A DNA stretch of 64,000 nt, taken from positions 2,852,001-2,916,000 of the forward strand of contig NC_067208.1 in assembly GCF_026262505.1 (NCBI RefSeq), written 5' to 3'. The stretch comes from Trichomonas vaginalis G3. Taxonomy: Eukaryota > Parabasalia > Trichomonadida > Trichomonadidae. The number at the start of each line of letters is the position of its first letter. Positions within the stretch are counted from its first letter, which is position 1. The notes beneath the pieces were generated by a model. The model saw nothing but the letters and a program-made list of their open reading frames with translations, was not told where the DNA came from and searched no databases. Shown here in pieces: positions 9,843-18,760 of the stretch. The translations under genes and the position numbers were made by a program.

Positions 9843-9890
9843 AGGTGAAAAATTAGGTGAGAAAACGGGTGAAATCTCACCACTTCACCT
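9843..9890. repeat. GGTGA/TCACC cluster 5
   Basis: Nearly a copy of cluster 4 and in the same place relative to the promoter block. The flanking AAAATTCATGAAAATTCAAG is also shared with cluster 4. Confidence 0.75.
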
Positions 9891-9929
9891 AAACATTATT
9901 TTTGTCTGATTTACATCTAATGAAAAAGT

Positions 9930-11015
9930 TTAGAAGAATTTTCTTATTCTTTCTGGCATGTTTTTATCTTTCCAGTACTCCCGCTCTAATGGTCCCAGAT
10001 GAGTTGGTTTAGATTCTCTCAAGTTCTTAGATGGTATAACATCTTCAACGCCTCCTTCATATCTTACTTTATAAGTGTCATCGTTTGTGTTATAGCCAAG
10101 TATTTCAATAACCACTCCTCGCTTTGCTTCGTCAATGGTTTCAGCAAGTTTGCCATTACTACTTTCGACTAATTTATGTCGAGGGTAAAATGCTATGGAG
10201 TCGTCAGCAGCTTTTATAAGATATCCATTACCTTGCGTAGAGTCTACGATATAATAATTTCGACTTAACCTTAAACGTTTCTTTGTCAATGGTTTGTCGT
10301 CAAGAACTACACGAACTTTTGTACCAGGAATGAGAGTAAATTGTGTTGAATTTCTGATATTTTGTGTTTGGCTTCGTTTCTTTTGTATATACTTTTCTTC
10401 TTGTTGTTGTGTCATTGAATTTGGTGTATGTCATGTTGTAGAATGTGTTGAGGAATTATATACTTCGAGAAAATGTTTCATTGTTTCTTCGGTAAAGTCT
10501 CGCTCTTGATTTAAATCTCTGAGCGTTCTTATGAAGCGGTTTATGATGCCGAGTATGTTATGGTTATGGTCTTCAGTAGTGTAGTGAGTTATGTTATGCT
10601 TAATGAGAAATTCTGTGATTTCGTTGCTGAGGTATGCACTGTCTTGGTCTGATGTTAAAGTACTTGGGTTATGTTCTGCTACAAACTTTTGTAAAACTCT
10701 TAACACTTCACGAGTTCCTTTATTTCTCATTATATACGCATATGCTTTACGAGTGTTAACATTTATGAAGATGAGGAATGGTTTATGTCCTCCTTTTCTG
10801 CTTTGAATGAGAGTGTCAAATTGGTATGCGTCAGGAGTGTTGGAGTAAATTGGTAAAAAGTAGTCGTAAGGATTTATTTTTGTTTGATGTACAACATTTT
10901 TGTCAAAGAACCTTTTCACTTCAGCTCTGTTAGTAAATCCCCGACTCTTTGCAGCTTCATTGAACTTCTTAAATGACCTCCATGGATGTTGTTCGAATAC
11001 TTCTTTCAAGCTCAT
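9930..11015 (-). pseudogene. Maverick integrase region, broken (fossil)
   Basis: A retroviral-type (rve) integrase that inserts the element into host DNA. A catalytic-core portion shows the patterns FDTLIQSRKGGHK and TSDQDSAYLSNEI, and a C-terminal portion has a small beta-barrel-like part (PGTKVRVVLDD) and a chromodomain-like part (YKVRYEGGVEDVIP), as known for Maverick and Ty3-type integrases. The region looks broken, with about one break. It lies between the KilA-N gene and the tail-fibre-like gene, all leftward. Confidence 0.85.
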
Positions 11016-11055
11016 TTATGTAAAGTTAAAGAGTTTATTCTAGGCTCAAGCGCGT

Positions 11056-14031
11056 TCATTGAACTCTATACCATGCGAATACAGTCATAAATGGTGGCAT
11101 ATAATCTTCACCCGAGCCTGTTGGATTTGTTGTGAAAGTGTGTGAATGATTTCCTCCCGGTTCAGTTTGTCGAAAAGTCTTTTTTGCTGCATTGTTATAA
11201 GATGGAGATAAAACGTCATTGCCAGCTTCATACTCTGAGTTGTATAATGGATGGTCTCTTAATGAGTGGATATGGTCGCCAGAAAAGTTTGTAGTTCCTG
11301 TATGAGTGTGTGGTGGAAGGTTTGCTTCTTTAATTTTCTTCGAACCTCCTGTTTGCTTTGAAGAGTTAGCACAGTATAAGAATTTGTCTACAATCTGCTG
11401 CCATGTACCAAAACCTAAAACTGTTGCTGGATTTGTTGAGTTCATTGACGTATAAATAGAGCCTATAGGATATAATGTTTGAAGAATCTGAGTCTTTAAT
11501 GTTTGAAGCTCTGTTTTGTCTGCTTTCTTGTCATATAAATCTTGAGCAGTGAATTTAATATTATGTTCATCCTTCATGACATAAACATCTTTACATCTAA
11601 TGTTTCTCATCGTCGTTATGTCGTCATCCGATGTTAAACCTTGTGGAAAGTTAGGAGGTTTACAATATATTGCATCCCCACCAGTTTCTTCAACCGTTCC
11701 TTCAATACTTTCTATACCAACAGTTGTGAAGAAATCATGTGTATGGTTCTTATCTGCTTTCTTATCTAACATTGCTGGTAGTTCATATGCTTCAAAGTTT
11801 CTGGCATGACCTTCGATATTCATACATTTGTTATTTAAGGAGTTTAGTGTATCTTTTACGCTTGTACTTGGATTCTCTAAAGGTGCACTTGAACCAAGGG
11901 TATAGTTCAATATTATGTCGTCTGCTCTAACAGTAGTGAAGGATTTATGTGTATGGTTCTTGTCAGCTTTACTGTCTAAAGAAGTTTGAAGTTCATTTAT
12001 ATCGGAGATGTTGTGTTTATGAGATTTCAAAACTTTGTTCATTGCTTCGAGTTCAACTTTGTCAGCTTTACTTTTAATAGCATCTTCAAACGTTATTTTT
12101 GCCTTAACTCTTAACATAAATCTTGGTTCAACTAATACACCGTTAACAGAGAAAGTAGAGGCATAAATTTCATCGTTATAACTAAATGCTTCTTGTGCTT
12201 TACCTGTGTCATACTGTACAGTACAGCTTATGTCATAACCTTTAGCACGAATGTATTTATATCTTCTTTCATTAACATTTTTTGTCTTCGCTTCATCACT
12301 TCGTGTTAAATATCCATGGTAGTCCGTTATAATCTGTTCGTCTGAAGTTATATAATGAACGTGGTTTTTATCTGCTTTTTCGGCTAATTTCTCATTAACA
12401 TCATTCACTTCTAATTCAACTCTTCCGCCAGAACTCTTATTATCATTAATCTTTTTCATTAATTCGGTAATTACGTCATAAAGACTATATTCTGTTTTCG
12501 GTTTTGTAAATAATGAGTCAAAATTTCTTTTCATCATTACATCGCTGACATTAATGATATCACCAATTCCTTTTTCATTTATTCTCTTCATTAGTTCTGC
12601 AATAATGACGAATATATAATCTGTTAATTTATTCTCTTCATCGAGGGTTATAGAATGTTTTGAAATTGAATCATTAACTCCTCTAAATAAATCAATAACT
12701 TCAGGATACACGTTTTTAATGTCTCGAATAACCCGACCAGTATCCTCGCCACTATGTGGCTCTGAGCCCGTTGGGCTCTGTTGTTCATGTTCTTCGTTCC
12801 CGTCGTTACGTGGTTTTATATCTCTAACCATCATCAACGCAGCCATAACCGGAGGGTTTGTTGCTACCTGTTCGAAAATCCGTCCGTTATGTATGGTATA
12901 TCTAAATAATTTCTTTGTGTTTGTTAAAACATTTGAAACAAGTCTTTTAAAACCATCTACAAAATTTCCTGTTTCACCTAATGTTCTTGCAGCATTTACA
13001 AGCTCACCCATTCCCGCTTTTGACCCCAAAAACGTCCATATTGCATTTATTTCACTCTGTATAGTTGTCCATTCAGCGAAACTAACACCCGCATTCGCTA
13101 AGCTGAAAATGAAATTCAGTGGATCGAACTTAATTCCACCTTCTTTTTCAATTTCAACGAACTCACTAACATGAGATTTTAAATATTCTTTCGTTAAAAT
13201 TGTTTTCCCCGATGTTATGTCATTAACGAAACTATCACCGTCAAAAGTTAACGAATTCAATTTCGTCGTTGATGCTTTTATTTCATACACCGCTTTATCG
13301 ATAGTTTTTGGCTCACCTTCTTTAGAAGCATATGAAACATTAATGAATGAATTATATGTATTCGTGAATGAATTAAAATCAATGATTTTCATTAATGACG
13401 CCTTTAATGATTCATTAACTGTTGAATCCCTTAAAACAATTAATGAACTGTCCTTTATGAAAGGTACCCTGCAAACTGTCGAGTTTGGATCAAATGCTGT
13501 AGTTGGTGCAGGAATATTAATGATATAAGTCATTAAATCATTAAGTGACGTAAATAATGTTGTCGTTTTTGATTTAATTTCTTTAGCATCTGTTATATAT
13601 GGTAATTTTATTTCTGTAGTTTCTGAATTAAAGATATTCGCTAAAATGTTTTGTAAACTGTTTTGAACAGCTGTGTAAACCGTTGAATTCGGAACTCTTA
13701 CGATTTCACCATCCTTAATAAAAGGCATTGTACATGACGTAGTGCTTGGGTCAAATCTTTCGGGATTATAATTCAACATATATTCTAACGCTTCATATAC
13801 AGACCTATAAACAGTTGTGTCGTTCTTCATGACAACTTCACCATTTACAATGAATGGCATAGTGCATGGAGTTAAAATAGGGTCAAACTTTTCATAGTCC
13901 TTCCATGTTATGTATTTCTCGGTATTTCCATCACTGATAACAATATATTTGTCAGTAAGTGTGAGAGAGTATTGACCAAAATATAAACGTTTAGCTCTGT
14001 CAGCTTCATACGCATATGCAGCAATACTCAT
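11056..14031 (-). CDS. phage tail-fibre-like Maverick protein, 991 residues
   Basis: One long open frame. The middle part repeats short blocks with KADKNHTH (several copies), the pattern seen in the shafts of phage tail fibres. The C-terminus has the tail-collar signature PIGSIYTS, a His-rich NLPPHTHTG, DHIHSL, and the ending MPPFMTVFAWYRV, which is typical of phage tail-fibre and tail-pin tips. The N-terminal half repeats a second unit (CTMPFI or VCRVPFI, then a Val/Thr-Val-Tyr stretch) about four times. A trimeric fibre on the particle surface that attaches to the host cell is the natural inference. It is divergent from the jelly-roll-like gene starting at 14049. Confidence 0.85.
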   Translation of the reverse strand: MSIAAYAYEADRAKRLYFGQYSLTLTDKYIVISDGNTEKYITWKDYEKFDPILTPCTMPFIVNGEVVMKNDTTVYRSVYEALEYMLNYNPERFDPSTTSCTMPFIKDGEIVRVPNSTVYTAVQNSLQNILANIFNSETTEIKLPYITDAKEIKSKTTTLFTSLNDLMTYIINIPAPTTAFDPNSTVCRVPFIKDSSLIVLRDSTVNESLKASLMKIIDFNSFTNTYNSFINVSYASKEGEPKTIDKAVYEIKASTTKLNSLTFDGDSFVNDITSGKTILTKEYLKSHVSEFVEIEKEGGIKFDPLNFIFSLANAGVSFAEWTTIQSEINAIWTFLGSKAGMGELVNAARTLGETGNFVDGFKRLVSNVLTNTKKLFRYTIHNGRIFEQVATNPPVMAALMMVRDIKPRNDGNEEHEQQSPTGSEPHSGEDTGRVIRDIKNVYPEVIDLFRGVNDSISKHSITLDEENKLTDYIFVIIAELMKRINEKGIGDIINVSDVMMKRNFDSLFTKPKTEYSLYDVITELMKKINDNKSSGGRVELEVNDVNEKLAEKADKNHVHYITSDEQIITDYHGYLTRSDEAKTKNVNERRYKYIRAKGYDISCTVQYDTGKAQEAFSYNDEIYASTFSVNGVLVEPRFMLRVKAKITFEDAIKSKADKVELEAMNKVLKSHKHNISDINELQTSLDSKADKNHTHKSFTTVRADDIILNYTLGSSAPLENPSTSVKDTLNSLNNKCMNIEGHARNFEAYELPAMLDKKADKNHTHDFFTTVGIESIEGTVEETGGDAIYCKPPNFPQGLTSDDDITTMRNIRCKDVYVMKDEHNIKFTAQDLYDKKADKTELQTLKTQILQTLYPIGSIYTSMNSTNPATVLGFGTWQQIVDKFLYCANSSKQTGGSKKIKEANLPPHTHTGTTNFSGDHIHSLRDHPLYNSEYEAGNDVLSPSYNNAAKKTFRQTEPGGNHSHTFTTNPTGSGEDYMPPFMTVFAWYRVQ

Positions 14032-14048
14032 ATTTTAATGAGAATAAA

Positions 14049-14825
14049 ATGTTGTTCTATTTGCAAAGTACAGACCCAAACGAATACGGGACAGTAAAGC
14101 TACAAACAAACTTAGGTCTTCAGAATGAAGCGCTTGCTTTCAGAGTTGTTGACTTCAATACTATCGCTTCATTCGTTATAACAGATGAAACAGATTTCAT
14201 GGAGCTTGAAATAGATGGAAAGAAGCACGAAATAAGATTTCACAATAATGTAGAATATAAGATGGAAACATTAGCTGGAGTGTTAAATGCGCTCATAAAT
14301 ACTACAATAAACAAGGAGAACGAAGAAAACTTAATGAATGTTAAACTTATTGCAGGAGTTTTGAAGTTCAGTTATGCGAAGGAGTTTAAGATAACACGAA
14401 TGAGTCATAGAGTTCAATTGCTTCTGGGAGCATACCATATGACATTTCCTTTGAAAAGTTTTGACAAAACGATTGAGATGAAATCTGTTCCATACGTATG
14501 TTATGGCAATTGTTTATACATTGAGTCAAAAATAGCTAATGTCACAGGTATTTCAGGAGTTAATAGTAAAGGTTCAGTAGAATATAAGTCTTTCTGTTAT
14601 GAAGTAAATTCAATGTTCATTCCAAACGTTCCTGTCATAGCAACTCATTTAGGTAAATGGGTTCGCATTAGTCCTCATAATTTGAAAGACATGCAATTCA
14701 GACTAGTTGACTTTCAAGGAGAGCCTGTAGAACTGAAGGCACCAGTGCGAATGACTGTTGAAGTAGACTTTTTAGAAAATATTAAATGCAACAGCTTACA
14801 AGAGAACTCAGAGCTAAAAATATAA
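14049..14825 (+). CDS. candidate minor capsid (jelly-roll) protein of the Maverick
   Basis: Codes for 258 residues. The ATG at 14049 is preferred to that at 14016, which lies inside the divergent gene; it leaves a 17-base divergent promoter gap. The protein is rich in beta-strands, and its C-terminal part has the pattern LVDFQGEPVELKAPVRMTV, much like the end of Polinton minor capsid (penton) proteins, in which a residue-poor loop precedes the last strands. Assignment to the minor capsid is by pattern and context. The next gene overlaps its 3' end by 40 bases in another frame. Confidence 0.6.
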   Translation: MLFYLQSTDPNEYGTVKLQTNLGLQNEALAFRVVDFNTIASFVITDETDFMELEIDGKKHEIRFHNNVEYKMETLAGVLNALINTTINKENEENLMNVKLIAGVLKFSYAKEFKITRMSHRVQLLLGAYHMTFPLKSFDKTIEMKSVPYVCYGNCLYIESKIANVTGISGVNSKGSVEYKSFCYEVNSMFIPNVPVIATHLGKWVRISPHNLKDMQFRLVDFQGEPVELKAPVRMTVEVDFLENIKCNSLQENSELKI

Positions 14826-15055
14826 AGTATGAATGTTATGTATTAGGTCATGAACTTTGGTTGTTGCTGTTTGATGAAACAAATGAGTTAGTTATGTCAG
14901 TCAAGAGAACAGAAAAAGGCGTCAAAGGCGCCGAGCGCAAAGCGCTATATTGTGTTAGTGAGAACTGCACCAAGTCAATAAGATTAGGTTTGCATTATGA
15001 AGATGAGTTCGATACTGTTGAAGAAGTTTTGGATAGATATTACAAATTGCTTTAA
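14786..15055 (+). CDS. small Maverick protein of unknown function, 89 residues
   Basis: Starts with the ATG at 14786 inside the end of the capsid-like gene (40-base overlap) and ends in the gap before the converging gene at 15052, with a 4-base overlap of stop codons. It is rich in Lys and Glu with a hydrophobic stretch (ELWLLLFDE). A GC-rich palindromic insert (about 14928-14953) falls within the frame and keeps it open. No family is recognised. Confidence 0.5.
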   Translation: MQQLTRELRAKNIKYECYVLGHELWLLLFDETNELVMSVKRTEKGVKGAERKALYCVSENCTKSIRLGLHYEDEFDTVEEVLDRYYKLL

Positions 15056-15666
15056 TTTACTAAAACATATTTCAAACAAAGCTTATATTCTGTTGAAAGT
15101 TTTGTATACTCGTTCGAATATTTATACTTAAACTCAACTCCTGTAGTTCCTGGTGTTTCAATGATGCGGATGTTACCTATTTTCATGAATGGTGGCGTTT
15201 GACCACAGCATTCGATTTCAGGGTCGAGATAGTCAATGACACATTGTTTCCCTGTTATTCGTGATATAACATTTTCAAGGTCCTCCTTTGTTAGAATTAT
15301 TTGGTTCTTGCTTATAAGATTTGTCAAAAGCTTCTTATCGTCTTTGAGTAAAATTGTTTGGTATAACTGAAGAAGGTAATGGTCTACGTTATCTGAAGGA
15401 TTTGTTTGAACATTTGTGTAAGGGTTGTCGTTGGCTTCTCTTGAAAGAACTTGGTCCAGTGGTGGATACTCTAACTTAACATCTGATGTAGCGTTAGCGT
15501 TTGAAGCTGAGTTTAAATTCACGGATTTCAGTTCTGGTTCTTTTTCTTTCAAACACTCTGAACTATAGTTCTTTATGACAATATTGTTTGTCGTTCGTGA
15601 GTCAACATTTGATGTTGGTTCAATTGGAACATTAACGGCACCAGCTAAGATGGATTTGCTTCTCAT
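15052..15666 (-). CDS. Maverick protein of unknown function, 204 residues
   Basis: The N-terminal half is rich in Asn, Ser and Thr and probably disordered, the middle is helical, and the C-terminal quarter has a CC pair and aromatic beta-like stretches (ECCGQTPPFM, VEFKYKYSNEY). No family is recognised. It is divergent from the gene at 15692, with 25 bases between the two ATGs, the tightest kind of divergent promoter seen in this element. Its place among structural genes suggests a virion or assembly role, but nothing in the sequence proves it. Confidence 0.55.
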   Translation of the reverse strand: MRSKSILAGAVNVPIEPTSNVDSRTTNNIVIKNYSSECLKEKEPELKSVNLNSASNANATSDVKLEYPPLDQVLSREANDNPYTNVQTNPSDNVDHYLLQLYQTILLKDDKKLLTNLISKNQIILTKEDLENVISRITGKQCVIDYLDPEIECCGQTPPFMKIGNIRIIETPGTTGVEFKYKYSNEYTKLSTEYKLCLKYVLVN

Positions 15667-15691
15667 TTCATATAGAATAAAAACCTTTTAT

Positions 15692-16093
15692 ATGTATGAA
15701 ATGAACAATATACTCGACAAGGGTTTGAATGTAAAGCTAACGAATGAAAATATTGTTGAATTCACTGAGACAGGTGCTGTGTATAAAGATGTAGAACTAC
15801 TGAACAAAAGAGCTAAGGGAAGAAGCAGGAACATGAACAAAGGGTGGAAGCCTATAAAAATTTATGTCAATGATGGCTCAGGAGGTTCAAACATAAAGTA
15901 TGCAGAAAGTTATAGAGTTTATGCTCTCAAAGGTGAAAAGCCTTCATTTAAGAACAGCTATTCTAACACATATCCTCAAAAGCTAACGGATGGAGAAGTG
16001 GATGATATGAATGACAGCAAAAATATTAACAGAAATGGCGACAGAGATGCATGGAATTTGTTTACCATCAGTCAATTGAAGGTTAAACTTTAA
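15692..16093 (+). CDS. Maverick protein of unknown function, 133 residues
   Basis: The ATG at 15692 is chosen over 15575 and 15650, which lie in or against the divergent gene. The product is basic with a Gly/Ser-rich turn (VNDGSGGSN) and an Asn/Asp-rich C-terminus. No family is recognised. Its stop codon overlaps the stop of the converging ATPase gene by four bases (16090-16093), showing how tightly the element is packed. Confidence 0.5.
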   Translation: MYEMNNILDKGLNVKLTNENIVEFTETGAVYKDVELLNKRAKGRSRNMNKGWKPIKIYVNDGSGGSNIKYAESYRVYALKGEKPSFKNSYSNTYPQKLTDGEVDDMNDSKNINRNGDRDAWNLFTISQLKVKL

Positions 16094-16977
16094 AACAATG
16101 TTGGTCGTTCCCATGGAATATTTTTGACTTTAATGGTATTAGTCATGATATGAATCTCAAGGTATGAACGAGGAGAGATGAGAGACTTATATGCTTCCCA
16201 AATTTCTTCAAAAGGTAATGTTATACCTGACTGTTTCCAAATGAGTTCAATATCATAACGTGAGAAACCTTGAAAGATAACGAAGTCAGTTATGAGACGT
16301 TTTATGTTTAAAGCAAGAAAACGCCATGTTTGCATAAGTATTGCTACAGTTAAGTGGTAATGTCTGACTTTAGTAATGATGTTAGCTAATGGTGAGTCAG
16401 GCTTTGACACTAAACCTTTACTAGCGAAATCATCACAAACTAATAAAGTGTTTGATGGATATTTTTTGAAGGGGTATTTTGAAAGTTTTGATAGAATGTA
16501 GTTTGTCAGTCGTTTCATATCGTAAACTCCTGAGTATTGACGTAAGTGGTGTTTGTCAATAATTCTTTCCATCTCCTCAGAAGTCTTTTGCATTCCTGAC
16601 TGTATAAATTCAACGATGGCATAATATTTCCTCTTACGTCGAATGTAACGTTGAAGAAATTCAATGAGTTCACTGTCTGGAACTTTAACGACAGAGGCTT
16701 GAACTTTTGACATAAATGTTTTCGCTGTTGAGTCCATAGAGTCTGAAGTTGCTGATATAATGATTTGGTCATAATATGAATCGTTTCCTAAACGCTCTGT
16801 TATGAGTATATGACGAATTAAATTAAATGTCTTACCTGACCCCATCTTTCCACAATAGAAATAAACGCCATTTGAACAGAACTCATAGTCCTTACTGAAA
16901 GGAAGAATGAGAGAAGAGTTAAGTTTGTCTGTAGTTTCATTCATGTCTTCATCTACGTCATGTATTAAATGCTTCAT
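16090..16977 (-). CDS. Maverick packaging ATPase (FtsK/HerA, A32-like)
   Basis: Codes for 295 residues. A Walker A motif GKMGSGKT is at residues 43-50 and a Walker B stretch NTLLVCDDF near residue 180, with the core strand layout of the FtsK/HerA superfamily. In Mavericks and the virus groups related to them, this ATPase drives DNA into preformed capsids. Length is normal for the family and the frame is open. It is divergent from the structural gene at 16994 across a 16-base gap. The call is firm from the two motifs and their spacing. Confidence 0.88.
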   Translation of the reverse strand: MKHLIHDVDEDMNETTDKLNSSLILPFSKDYEFCSNGVYFYCGKMGSGKTFNLIRHILITERLGNDSYYDQIIISATSDSMDSTAKTFMSKVQASVVKVPDSELIEFLQRYIRRKRKYYAIVEFIQSGMQKTSEEMERIIDKHHLRQYSGVYDMKRLTNYILSKLSKYPFKKYPSNTLLVCDDFASKGLVSKPDSPLANIITKVRHYHLTVAILMQTWRFLALNIKRLITDFVIFQGFSRYDIELIWKQSGITLPFEEIWEAYKSLISPRSYLEIHIMTNTIKVKNIPWERPTLF

Positions 16978-16993
16978 TTTATCTCCATTAAAA

Positions 16994-17875
16994 ATGCAAG
17001 TCAGAAATATTCAGAACATAGCACCGAGTCTAACTGACAAGAGTATAAAGATATACTATGAACACGTTATGATGAAACCAACCAAAATTCAAGAAAGTCA
17101 GTATACTTATGAATATCCAAGGCACTGGGTAGAGTATGTAGGAGGTGAGAAAGCTATTGAAATAAGACAAGTTAGAAGTATTCCAGCAGGAAGGACAATA
17201 TTATTGAAGAACTTTAATGTTTTGAGATATAATGATGAGACAAAGAAGCAAGATAGTTTTCCTATTGCTGTGTATGTGAACCTAGACACAGGAGATGACA
17301 TGAAAGTTTTTAACACAAAGCTTCAAACGGTAGTGAGAGAACAACTGACTGCGGAAGGACACCCATTACCTTCAGAAGTTAGCATAGCATATAATTTTGA
17401 AACAAACTCAATAGATTTTAAAGTCATCTCTGCAAAGAAGTCAGGTTTTACATTTAATGAAGCAGATGTATATTCGAATGAAAACTTCAAAGCTATTGCA
17501 TGGTTAGATAATGACGATTGCTTTAAGAAAATATTTAAATACAGTGACTCAAAGATGTCAATAGATGACCTTCGTGGAATGTTACCATCGACGTTTACAG
17601 TTGAAGGTTCAGCAGGATTGCTTACAAGATTGTCAATTGGTGGTATTTGGTCTCGTGAGAACATTGTTATAAAATCCAGTATAAGTGAATTTGCTGAAGA
17701 ATCTATATTATGTCTTTCAAACTATATGTATTCGCCGCCGAAGCATTATAGTATAACAAACTTTGTCAGTAAGTTTAACATAAGACTTGTCGAACCTTCT
17801 TCAATGAAAGATGTTGTGCTACCTAAAGATGGAAAGGATGGACTCATTATTGAGATGATTTTAATTGCATATTAA
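16994..17875 (+). CDS. candidate jelly-roll structural protein of the Maverick
   Basis: Codes for 293 residues from the ATG at 16994; the frame continues upstream into the divergent ATPase gene, so that part is not used. It is all-beta in pattern, with a conserved-looking core (RLSIGGIWSRENIVI) and a C-terminal strand after a Lys/Asp/Gly turn (GLIIEMILIAY). Layout and length resemble the product of 557-1414. A capsid role is inferred from fold pattern and from its position beside the ATPase. Its TAA stop directly abuts the ATG of the next gene. Confidence 0.5.
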   Translation: MQVRNIQNIAPSLTDKSIKIYYEHVMMKPTKIQESQYTYEYPRHWVEYVGGEKAIEIRQVRSIPAGRTILLKNFNVLRYNDETKKQDSFPIAVYVNLDTGDDMKVFNTKLQTVVREQLTAEGHPLPSEVSIAYNFETNSIDFKVISAKKSGFTFNEADVYSNENFKAIAWLDNDDCFKKIFKYSDSKMSIDDLRGMLPSTFTVEGSAGLLTRLSIGGIWSRENIVIKSSISEFAEESILCLSNYMYSPPKHYSITNFVSKFNIRLVEPSSMKDVVLPKDGKDGLIIEMILIAY

Positions 17876-18100
17876 ATGAGCTTGTTCTTGAAGGTCATTC
17901 ATGATGAAATAACTGTTGTAGAAGATGTTAGCAATTGTTCAGACATTTTGAAGCGAATAGATGATATAAGAAAGAAGTTTATGAAGCCGCAACGCGGCGA
18001 GGACGAAGTCCGTGAGAATGTTTATGTTTCATTGACTTTCTCCAGTAACGAGAACTTTTATGAGATAATATTGAAGAGAGATGATTTTAATATGGTGTAA
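17876..18100 (+). CDS. small Maverick protein carrying the KPQRGEDEV module
   Basis: Codes for 74 residues, with its ATG immediately after the stop of the previous gene and its stop immediately before the ATG of the next. An acidic helical N-terminal half and a C-terminal half are separated by KPQRGEDEV (residues about 36-44). This module is encoded by a GC-rich palindromic insert that also occurs, in the same frame, in the N-terminal part of the polymerase remains. No family is recognised. Confidence 0.5.
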   Translation: MSLFLKVIHDEITVVEDVSNCSDILKRIDDIRKKFMKPQRGEDEVRENVYVSLTFSSNENFYEIILKRDDFNMV

Positions 18101-18616
18101 ATGGTAGCTTGGGCAGCTTTAGGCGCAATGGGAACAAAAGCATTAGCATTTGGAGCAAAAGCACTTGGGGCTTATGACGCAGTAAATAAAATGAGTGGAG
18201 GAAGGGTTTCAAAGACATTAGATGCAAATAAAGGAAAGATTGGAGGCTGGGTTGCAAAGAAGTTAAGATTAAATAAAATAGGACTCATAAATAAAGCATC
18301 CAATTTGGTTGCGACTGAGTCAGAAAATGCTTTAGGAAAGGACGATGAGTTTGCAAAACACGCAAAAGACTTTAATGACCAGATGAAAGGTGAAACAATG
18401 CATTTAAATAGAGTCGATGGAACTCTTCCTCCACCAGTAGTTCTTCCGTATGGTCCCTATGGAATGTATGGAAACCCTTACGAAAGACCATTTGACCCAT
18501 TGACTGGTGGAAGTAACTGGTATCATTACGGACGAAGAAGAAAGACAGTCAAGCTGGAGACAGACGTGAAGAAAGCAACTAAAAAGAAACCAAGGAAAAG
18601 AGTTATAAAGCAATGA
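18101..18616 (+). CDS. Ala/Gly-rich membrane-active-like Maverick protein with basic tail
   Basis: Codes for 171 residues. The first 30 residues are Ala/Gly-rich and amphipathic (LGAMGTKALAFGAKALG), the middle is charged and helical, then comes a Pro/Gly/Tyr-rich stretch (PPPVVLPYGPYGMYG), and the end is strongly basic (KKATKKKPRKRV). This layout recalls minor core or membrane-lytic proteins of adenovirus-like particles (pVI or pX), but no homology is shown. It directly follows the previous gene (TAAATG junction), and a GGTGA cluster begins eight bases after its stop. Confidence 0.5.
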   Translation: MVAWAALGAMGTKALAFGAKALGAYDAVNKMSGGRVSKTLDANKGKIGGWVAKKLRLNKIGLINKASNLVATESENALGKDDEFAKHAKDFNDQMKGETMHLNRVDGTLPPPVVLPYGPYGMYGNPYERPFDPLTGGSNWYHYGRRRKTVKLETDVKKATKKKPRKRVIKQ

Positions 18617-18623
18617 ATTCAAC

Positions 18624-18670
18624 GGGTGAAAAAAGAGGTGAAAAAAGAGGTGAGATTTCACCACTTCACC
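18624..18670. repeat. GGTGA/TCACC cluster 6
   Basis: Three GGTGA copies then two TCACC copies, followed by TAAATTTATTTTTG, in the gap between two converging genes. Confidence 0.75.
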
Positions 18671-18760
18671 TAAATTTATTTTTGTGCTATGTTTTCATAC
18701 GTGTGGGAGTGGTGATATCATTAATTTTTATATAAATGTGGGAACAAAAATAAAGCATAT

